The notes beneath the pieces are model-generated. The model ran no database searches. It had not been told where the DNA came from and saw only the letters and a list, made by a program, of their open reading frames with translations. Positions 1 to 4,218 of a DNA stretch of 5,604 bases are shown in pieces. The first letter of the stretch is position 1, and every line of letters starts with the position of its first letter. A program made the translations under genes and the position numbers. Origin of the DNA: Candidatus Faecalibacterium faecipullorum (GTDB taxonomy: Bacteria; Bacillota; Clostridia; Oscillospirales; Ruminococcaceae); contig DWXX01000111.1 of NCBI GenBank assembly GCA_019118985.1, positions 1 through 5,604 of the forward strand, given 5' to 3'.

Positions 1-1140
1 CTCCAGCAGGCGGCTGTGCAGATAGAACACGTCGCCGGGGTAGGCCTCGCGGCCGGGGCTGCGCTCCAGCAGCAGGGACAGCGCGCGGTAGGCGATGGCG
101 TGCTTGGACAGATCGTCGTAGACGATCAGCACGTCCCGGCCCTGGTGCATGAAGTATTCGCCGATGCTGGTACCGGCGTAGGGCGCGATATACTGTAAGG
201 AGGCCGAGTCGCTGGCGGTGGCGCTGACAATGATGCAGTAGTCCATGGCGCCGCGGCGGCGCAGGTTCTCGGCCAGCAGGGCCACCGAGCTGGCCTTCTG
301 GCCGATGGCGACGTAGATGCAGACCACGTTCTTGCCCTTCTGGTTGAGGATGGTGTCGAGGGCGACGGCGGTCTTGCCGGTCTGGCGGTCGCCGATGATC
401 AATTCGCGCTGCCCCCGCCCGATGGGGAAGAGGGCGTCGATGGCCAGCAGGCCGGTCTCCATCGGGCGGTTGACCGGCTGACGGTCGATGATGCCGGGGG
501 CCGGCCGCTCGACCGGGTAGTAGGCGTCGGCCTGGATGGGCCCCGCCCCGTCGATGGGGCTGCCCAGCGCGTCCACCACCCGCCCGAGAAAGCCTTCGCC
601 CACCGGCACGCCGGCCACCTTGCCGGTGCGGCGGACGGGGTCGCCTGCCTCGATGCCGCTGCTGTCGCCGAACAGCACGCAGCACAGCTCGTGGGGGCGC
701 AGGTCCTGCACCATGCCGCGGATGCCGTTGGAGAAGATCAGCACCTCGCCGTAGACGGCGTCCTCCAGCCCGGCGATGGTGGCGATCTCATCCCCCACCG
801 TCAGCACGGTGCCGATCTCCTCGGGTCTGGTGCTGGGCTGCCAGTCCTCGATAGCCTGGCGCATCAGGGGCAGCACGTCCTCCCGGGCGTCCAGCTCGTC
901 GATGGCGTGGCGCAGCTGGGCCAGGCGGCCCTCCACGCTCCAGTCGTAGACGTCGGGGCCCACCTCCAGGCGGAAGCCGCCGGCCAGCCGCCCGTCCTGC
1001 CGCCAGGTGAGGGTCAGCGCCCGGTCGGGGTAGGTGCGGGCCAGAAAAGCCTCAAACCGCTGCCGCTGGGCGTCGGTGGGCGCGTCGGCGCTGTAGAGGA
1101 GGGCGGCGGCGGGGGCATCGGGCTTATTCATCTTGCTCAT
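1..1140 (-). CDS. atpA: Fused ATP synthase delta C-terminal domain + alpha subunit (3' part outside window)
   Basis: The frame is open from ATG 1140 to the left edge (380 codons, no stop). Residues about 10-92 resemble the C-terminal half of F1 delta/OSCP: a hydrophobic strand, then GGFRLEVGPDVYDWSVEGRL, matching the family's 'GG..(I/V)..GD.v.DgSv.grL' signature. From about residue 93 the protein is typical alpha: PEEIGTVLTVGDEIA near 106-120, the Walker A motif GDRQTGKT at 250-257 (K256), and Walker B with DD at 342-343 in IVYDDLSKHA, then LLLERSPGREAYPGDVFYLHSRLLE up to the edge. Alpha forms the non-catalytic nucleotide sites of F1 on the cytoplasmic side. Walker A lies about 81 residues later than in E. 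coli alpha. The first ATG has an AGGAAG-type ribosome site 9 nt upstream and overlaps the end of atpF by 17 nt. The delta N-terminal domain (about 105 residues) is absent. Alpha identity is very secure; the fusion is read directly but should be confirmed in relatives. An internal ATG at 864 could give free alpha. Confidence 0.93.
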   Translation of the reverse strand, partial: MSKMNKPDAPAAALLYSADAPTDAQRQRFEAFLARTYPDRALTLTWRQDGRLAGGFRLEVGPDVYDWSVEGRLAQLRHAIDELDAREDVLPLMRQAIEDWQPSTRPEEIGTVLTVGDEIATIAGLEDAVYGEVLIFSNGIRGMVQDLRPHELCCVLFGDSSGIEAGDPVRRTGKVAGVPVGEGFLGRVVDALGSPIDGAGPIQADAYYPVERPAPGIIDRQPVNRPMETGLLAIDALFPIGRGQRELIIGDRQTGKTAVALDTILNQKGKNVVCIYVAIGQKASSVALLAENLRRRGAMDYCIIVSATASDSASLQYIAPYAGTSIGEYFMHQGRDVLIVYDDLSKHAIAYRALSLLLERSPGREAYPGDVFYLHSRLLE

Positions 1141-1624
1141 TCTGCTTCCCTTCCTCTGTGAGGTTCAAAAATTCGTCGAAGGCGTCCCGGCTGGACGCAT
1201 GGGTCAGGCGGGCGGCGGCGGCCATGGCCAGGTCGCGCAGCTCCTTCTGGCTGTCCGACACCGCCTTGGCGCGGATGCTGTCGGCGGCCTTGTGGGCGCC
1301 GGCCACGATCTCGTCGGCCTGGGCCTGGGCGCGGTCCAGCTGCTGCTGGGCGGCGGCCTGGGCGATCTTCTGGCTTTCGGCGCGGCGCTCCCGCAGCTCG
1401 TCCTCGACATGGTCGAGCTGGGCGCGGCGGTCGGCGGCCAGCTTCTCGGCCTCGGCCAGCTTGTCGGCGGCGGCCTTGTCCATCTCAGCATAGTGGGCCT
1501 GGCGCTGGTCCATGAACTTCTTGACCGGCCCGTAGAGGATGAAGTACAGCCCGCCGGTCAGGATGACGAAGTTGAGCATGTGCAGCAGGATCTGCTGGAT
1601 ATTGATGTTCAGAGGGAGACTCAT
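1124..1624 (-). CDS. atpF: ATP synthase Fo subunit b
   Basis: This 166-residue protein has the usual length and build of subunit b, the peripheral stalk that ties Fo subunit a to the top of F1. Residues about 8-31 form one membrane helix (ILLHMLNFVILTGGLYFILY). They are followed by the family-typical GPVKKFMDQRQ and a long charged, Ala/Glu/Gln/Arg-rich helical stretch (about 35-150) expected to dimerise as a coiled coil. The ribosome site GGAGGT at 1631-1636 lies 6 nt before the ATG and fixes the start. It begins 17 nt after atpE and ends 17 nt inside the following delta-alpha gene, so translation is probably coupled. It is not fused to delta, unlike the mycobacterial b-delta fusion. Its C-terminus (NLTEEGKQNEQDE) would be the part expected to contact the delta C-terminal domain. 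Confidence 0.95.
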   Translation of the reverse strand: MSLPLNINIQQILLHMLNFVILTGGLYFILYGPVKKFMDQRQAHYAEMDKAAADKLAEAEKLAADRRAQLDHVEDELRERRAESQKIAQAAAQQQLDRAQAQADEIVAGAHKAADSIRAKAVSDSQKELRDLAMAAAARLTHASSRDAFDEFLNLTEEGKQNEQDE

Positions 1625-1641
1625 ATCGGCACCTCCCGCGC

Positions 1642-2028
1642 TTACAGGACAAAGATGATCAGGATGGCCACCAGCAGGGCGTAGATGATGGCGGTCTCGA
1701 TAAAGACCAGGGTCAGCATCATCGAGGTGCGGATCTTGCCGTCGGCCTCGGGCTGGCGGGCGATGCTCTCAGACGCCTTGGCGCCCAGCAGGCCCATGGC
1801 GATGGCGCCGCCGGCAGCGGCGATGCCCACGGCCACGGCGCAGGCGATGGCCTTGCCGGAGGTGGTCAGGCCCTCGGCCTCGGCTTCGGCGGCTTCCACC
1901 GTCTGGGTGACGGCGGCGGCAGCGGACGCGGCGGGCTCTTCTGCAAAGGCGGGGACGGCCAGCACGGCGGCCAGGGCCAGCACCACCAGCAGGGCGGACA
2001 GGATCTTCTTGATGTTCAGCGTCTTCAT
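1642..2028 (-). CDS. atpE: ATP synthase Fo subunit c, with N-terminal signal peptide and linker
   Basis: Subunit c forms the rotating membrane ring. The 128 residues exceed the usual 70-90. Residues 1-29 look like a Sec signal peptide: KK near the N-terminus, a Leu/Val/Ala core, and AFA before a likely cleavage at A29/E30. Residues 30-57 are an Ala/Glu-rich linker. The normal hairpin follows: helix 1 about 58-88, the loop ARQPE at 90-94, and helix 2 about 100-128, with E111 as the ion-carrying carboxylate in VFIETAIIYALL. Around E111, T112 and Y116 match sodium-type rings, but the position of the sodium ligand Gln (Q32 of Ilyobacter) is M78, so ion choice cannot be read with certainty. The start was chosen for AGGAGG at 2036-2041, 7 nt upstream; an in-frame ATG at 2058 lies inside atpB and lacks such a site. 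It sits 19 nt after atpB. Cleavage would leave about 99 residues with the N-terminus outside, as the c topology requires. Confidence 0.93.
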   Translation of the reverse strand: MKTLNIKKILSALLVVLALAAVLAVPAFAEEPAASAAAAVTQTVEAAEAEAEGLTTSGKAIACAVAVGIAAAGGAIAMGLLGAKASESIARQPEADGKIRTSMMLTLVFIETAIIYALLVAILIIFVL

Positions 2029-2047
2029 GATAATTCCTCCTGAATTG

Positions 2048-2902
2048 TTAGGCCGCAAGGGCTTTGTTGTCTTGGGTGCCGGCGTGTTTTGCCGGTTTGG
2101 GGTGTTTGGGCTCGAGCGGTTCGCTCACCTCGCCGTAGTACAGGGCCACCAGCATGGTCAGCACATAGCTCTGGATCAGCGCGTGCAGCAGGGTGAACAG
2201 CACCCCGACGATGACCGGCAGGACGAAGCTGAGGGCGATATAATAGTAGACCAGCTCGGTCACCAGCAGGCCGGACAGCAGCGCGCCGAAGAGACGGAAG
2301 CTCATCGAGATGGGCAGCGAGAACTCTTTCAGCGTCCGCCCCACCCCGCGCAGCCCCACCGACGTCACGCCGCCGGTCAGGATGAACAGGTAGGACAAAA
2401 CGCCCATGGCGATGGCGCCGTTGACGTCCGACAAAGGCGCCGGCAGCGCGATGGAGTGGCCCGCCACCGTGACGGCCTGCAGCCCCAGCATCTCGAACAG
2501 GGTGCTGACAAAGATATAGCTGCCCGCCCCGAACAGGTAGGCGCCCAGCATCTTGTTCTTGTGGGGGCTGTTCTTCTCCGCCATCGAGCTGAAGGTGCCC
2601 ACCCACAGCTCCAGCAGCATCTGCAGCCGCCCCGGCACCTGCCGGAAGCGGGGCACCGCGAACACGCGCAGGCAGACGGCCAGCACCAGCAGCAGGGCGG
2701 TCACCACATAGGCCGAGATCAGCCCGGGGTTGACCTCGGTCAGCCCGAACAGGCTGACCTGCCCCGTCTCATGCAGCACCGCGTCCCGCATGACCTCCTG
2801 CACGCTCTCGCCGGTGCCGGCGGGGGCGGTCAGCAGCGACGCCGCCAGCAGAACCGCGATCAGCGCCAGCCAGAGGACGAGGGCTTTCTTCTTCTGCTTC
2901 AT
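2048..2902 (-). CDS. atpB: ATP synthase Fo subunit a
   Basis: Subunit a (284 residues with this start) is the stator membrane protein carrying the two ion half-channels facing the c ring. Visible are an N-terminal hydrophobic segment (about 7-25), further membrane helices near 61-82, 119-140, 162-184 and 200-256, the essential arginine in SMSFRLFG (R203, equal to E. coli R210), and Q244 in LLHALIQSYVL (equal to Q252). The Asn after RLFG is Ala here (A207). By ungapped alignment the E. coli half-channel residues Glu219 and His245 fall on L212 and T237. The tail is charged (EPLEPKHPKPAKHAG). It is the first gene of the operon; no atpI precedes it. I chose ATG 2902 because AGGAG at 2917-2921 serves it, although the spacing is long (14 nt). 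An ATG at 2932 would add ten residues but has no convincing ribosome site. The function is certain, the start less so. Confidence 0.92.
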   Translation of the reverse strand: MKQKKKALVLWLALIAVLLAASLLTAPAGTGESVQEVMRDAVLHETGQVSLFGLTEVNPGLISAYVVTALLLVLAVCLRVFAVPRFRQVPGRLQMLLELWVGTFSSMAEKNSPHKNKMLGAYLFGAGSYIFVSTLFEMLGLQAVTVAGHSIALPAPLSDVNGAIAMGVLSYLFILTGGVTSVGLRGVGRTLKEFSLPISMSFRLFGALLSGLLVTELVYYYIALSFVLPVIVGVLFTLLHALIQSYVLTMLVALYYGEVSEPLEPKHPKPAKHAGTQDNKALAA

Positions 2903-2903
2903 G

Positions 2904-2921
2904 GTCTTGATCAAGACTCCT
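2904..2921 (-). promoter_or_regulatory. atpB ribosome site with hairpin spacer
   Basis: On the minus strand AAAGGAG is followed by the perfect 14-base palindrome GTCTTGATCAAGAC (2917-2904), one further base, and then the ATG at 2902. The linear spacing of 14 nt is too long for efficient starting. A 5-bp hairpin (GUCUU, loop GAUC, AAGAC) would bring the ribosome site close to the ATG. The pairing is read directly; its effect is inferred. Confidence 0.5.
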
Positions 2922-2982
2922 TTCTTTACCATTCTTTCATTTCATCTGGCGCATTCTATTCTTTCAACTGAATGCTGTCAAA

Positions 2983-3031
2983 TTGCAATTCCGGGTCGAG
3001 CGTATTATACTATTGACAGTGGGAATTGTAA
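2983..3031. repeat. Inverted repeat around the atp promoter core
   Basis: TTGCAATTCC (2983-2992) and GGAATTGTAA (3022-3031) are inverted copies matching at 9 of 10 positions, with 29 bases between. The right arm overlaps the atp -35 box and the left arm falls in the first transcribed bases, so the pair brackets the -10 box and spacer. This placement suits a regulator bound at two sites, but no binder can be named. The left arm also lies in a small perfect palindrome, AATTGCAATT (2981-2990). Confidence 0.5.
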
Positions 3032-3032
3032 A
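3004..3032 (-). promoter_or_regulatory. Probable sigma-A promoter of the atp operon
   Basis: Read on the minus strand, TTTACA (3032-3027), a 17-base spacer and a perfect TATAAT (3009-3004) form a near-consensus housekeeping promoter. Transcription would start near 2997, leaving a leader of about 95 nt before atpB at 2902. It lies in the AT-rich gap before the operon's first gene, where a promoter is expected. Confidence 0.75.
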
Positions 3033-3047
3033 ATATCTTGTTAATAT
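3033..3047. promoter_or_regulatory. Candidate LysR-type box (ATAT-N7-ATAT)
   Basis: The 15-base element at 3033-3047 has the T-N11-A frame with a short dyad (TAT...ATA) typical of LysR-family sites. It lies directly upstream of the atp -35 box and 65-80 bp before the lysR start, a place from which a LysR protein could act on both divergent genes. A second T-N11-A dyad (ATA...TAT) occurs at 3055-3069. The region is AT-rich, so such matches can arise by chance. Confidence 0.3.
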
Positions 3048-3111
3048 GTTTGCGATATATTTTTTGTATGGCAACCTGTGCTCAATCCATAAAAAATAAG
3101 GAAATTTTTCT

Positions 3112-4029
3112 ATGCCTATCAACTACGACTATTACCGCATCTTCTATGTGGTGGCCCAGTGCCGCAGCTTCACCCGGGCGGCCGAGGTGCTCAAGAACAA
3201 CCAGCCCAACATCACCCGCTGCATGAAGAACCTCGAGCAGGAGCTGGGCTGCCGGCTGTTTCTGCGCTCCAACCGGGGGGTGACCCTGACGCCGGAGGGC
3301 CAGCGGCTGTACCGGCGGGTGGCCGCCGCCGCCGAACAGCTGGAACTGGGCGAGGCCGAGATCCGCCGGGACGGCAGCCTGGAGGGCGGGTCGCTGTCCA
3401 TCAGCGCCAGCGAGGCGGCGCTGCACATGGTGCTGCTGGACAGGCTGTCGGTCTTTCACACCCAGTACCCGGGGGTCCACCTGCGGATCACCAACGAGAC
3501 CACCCCCCAGGCCATCGAGCGGCTGCGGGCCGGCGAGAGCGACTTTGCCGTCATCACCGCCCCCCTGCCCACCGGGCGGGACCTGCACCAGACCGAGCTG
3601 CTGCGCTTCCGGGAGATACCGGTCTGCGGGCCGGCCTACAGCGACCTGGCCAACCGCCGCTGCACCCTCGGCGACCTGGCCGCCCGGCCCATCGTCTGCA
3701 TCGGGCAGGACACCAGCACCTACGCCTTCTACCAGGACTTCTTTACATCCAACGGGCTGCCCTTCCGGGTGGACGTCGAGGTCGCCACCATGGACCAGAT
3801 CCCCCCGATGGTGGAACACGGGCTGGGGGTGGGCTTTTACCCCGAGCGGCTGGCCGCCCCCTACGTCGCGGCCGGGCGGCTGTTCTGCGTCCCCCTCGAC
3901 CGGCCGGTGCCCGAGCGCTCCATCGCCCTGGTCGAGGATGCCTCCCGCCCGCGCAGCACCGCCATGAAGGTGCTGCGCCGGCTGCTGTGCAGCCCGCCGG
4001 GGGCCGAAGGGGCCCGCATTCAGTCTTGA
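3112..4029 (+). CDS. LysR-family transcriptional regulator, target unknown
   Basis: The 305 residues have the standard LysR length and layout. An N-terminal winged helix-turn-helix spans about residues 5-60, with the recognition region FTRAAEVLKNNQPNITRCMKN, then LEQELGCRLFLRSNRGVTLTPEG as in the family signature. A linker helix (about 63-88) leads to a periplasmic-binding-protein-like effector domain (about 90-292) that would bind a small molecule. No ligand can be deduced. The ATG is 7 nt after AAGGAAA (3098-3104). The gene is divergent from the atp operon and points the same way as fhs. LysR proteins often control the divergent neighbour and themselves, which would make atp or this gene a candidate target, but that is inference. 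Its own promoter is unclear: a TTGACA at 3013-3018 lacks a well-spaced -10. The stop codon (4027-4029) overlaps the -35 box of the fhs promoter, and no terminator lies between the gene and the riboswitch. Confidence 0.93.
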   Translation: MPINYDYYRIFYVVAQCRSFTRAAEVLKNNQPNITRCMKNLEQELGCRLFLRSNRGVTLTPEGQRLYRRVAAAAEQLELGEAEIRRDGSLEGGSLSISASEAALHMVLLDRLSVFHTQYPGVHLRITNETTPQAIERLRAGESDFAVITAPLPTGRDLHQTELLRFREIPVCGPAYSDLANRRCTLGDLAARPIVCIGQDTSTYAFYQDFFTSNGLPFRVDVEVATMDQIPPMVEHGLGVGFYPERLAAPYVAAGRLFCVPLDRPVPERSIALVEDASRPRSTAMKVLRRLLCSPPGAEGARIQS

Positions 4030-4055
4030 CAACCGGCGTGCCGGTGTGCTATTCT
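4026..4055 (+). promoter_or_regulatory. Probable sigma-A promoter of fhs, overlapping the lysR stop
   Basis: A perfect TTGACA (4026-4031) and TATTCT (4050-4055) are separated by 18 bases, predicting a transcription start near 4062, just ahead of the riboswitch stem. The -35 box contains the last base of the final sense codon and the TGA of the LysR gene. The spacer holds the dyad ACCGGC-GT-GCCGGT (4032-4045). Confidence 0.75.
4032..4045. repeat. Perfect dyad in the fhs promoter spacer
   Basis: ACCGGC-GT-GCCGGT has perfect 6-base arms with 2 bases between and fills most of the spacer between the -35 and -10 boxes. A protein bound here would block RNA polymerase, so it is a possible operator. 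The dyad is directly visible; in GC-rich DNA it could be accidental. Confidence 0.45.
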
Positions 4056-4070
4056 TAACGGTGCAAGGAG

Positions 4071-4145
4071 CCTCTGCCTGCTGACGGAGAATGTGGGCTG
4101 AACCACAGTGCGGGCAGGGGTCATCACAAAGCCGACCGTCTGGGC
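4071..4145 (+). promoter_or_regulatory. ZTP riboswitch (pfl motif) upstream of fhs
   Basis: The aptamer parts are in the right order. P1 pairs CCTCTGCC (4071-4078) with GGCAGGGG (4113-4120). The conserved-looking junction CTGACGGAGAA (4081-4091) follows the first arm. P2 pairs TGTGG (4092-4096) with CCACA (4103-4107). After a linker comes GCCGACCGTCTGGGC (4131-4145), the hallmark 3' segment of pfl RNAs, which forms P3 and the pseudoknot. This RNA class binds ZTP/ZMP (AICAR nucleotides), which accumulate when 10-formyl-THF is short, and is typically found before purine and one-carbon genes including fhs. The 3' segment CTGGGC is shared with the terminator stem, so ligand binding should prevent termination and turn fhs on. 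Family assignment is from recalled consensus, not a covariance search. Confidence 0.87.
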
Positions 4146-4185
4146 AGCCTTGCGCGGTGTTCGCCGCGCGGTGCTGCCCTTTTTT
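4142..4185 (+). terminator. Intrinsic terminator, expression platform of the ZTP riboswitch
   Basis: GGGCAGC (4142-4148) pairs with GCTGCCC (4173-4179). An inner stem GCGCGG/CCGCGC (4152-4157 with 4164-4169) has loop TGTTCG, and six T follow (4180-4185). Its 5' arm uses the GGGC of the aptamer's last conserved segment, so terminator and ligand-bound aptamer exclude each other. Because no other terminator follows lysR, it would also stop read-through transcripts from that gene. Confidence 0.88.
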
Positions 4186-4218
4186 GGTCCCCTCTGGCAG
4201 GAAAAGGAGAATGCAGCT

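Noticed and set aside
691..1161. Plus-strand open frame opposite the delta-alpha junction
   Set aside because: The opposite strand gives continuous recognisable delta and alpha sequence; this translation has no family features.
2029..2058. Upstream ATG giving AtpE ten more residues (MRPNNSGGII)
   Set aside because: The AGGAGG at 2036-2041 lies inside this extension and serves the ATG at 2028; the extension would also overlap the atpB end and precede a complete signal peptide.
1685..2971. A 428-codon plus-strand open frame opposite atpE and atpB
   Set aside because: It has a low-complexity His/Gln/Arg-rich translation, is antisense to two certain genes and has no convincing ribosome site.
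3013..3047. TTGACA at 3013-3018 as the -35 box of a lysR promoter
   Set aside because: No good -10 box sits at 16-18 bases; the nearest T/A-rich hexamers are at 15 (TATCTT) or 23 (TAATAT) bases, so the lysR promoter is left unassigned.
3159..4058. A 299-codon plus-strand frame inside the LysR gene
   Set aside because: It is a Gly/Arg/Pro-rich shifted reading of a well-conserved LysR protein.
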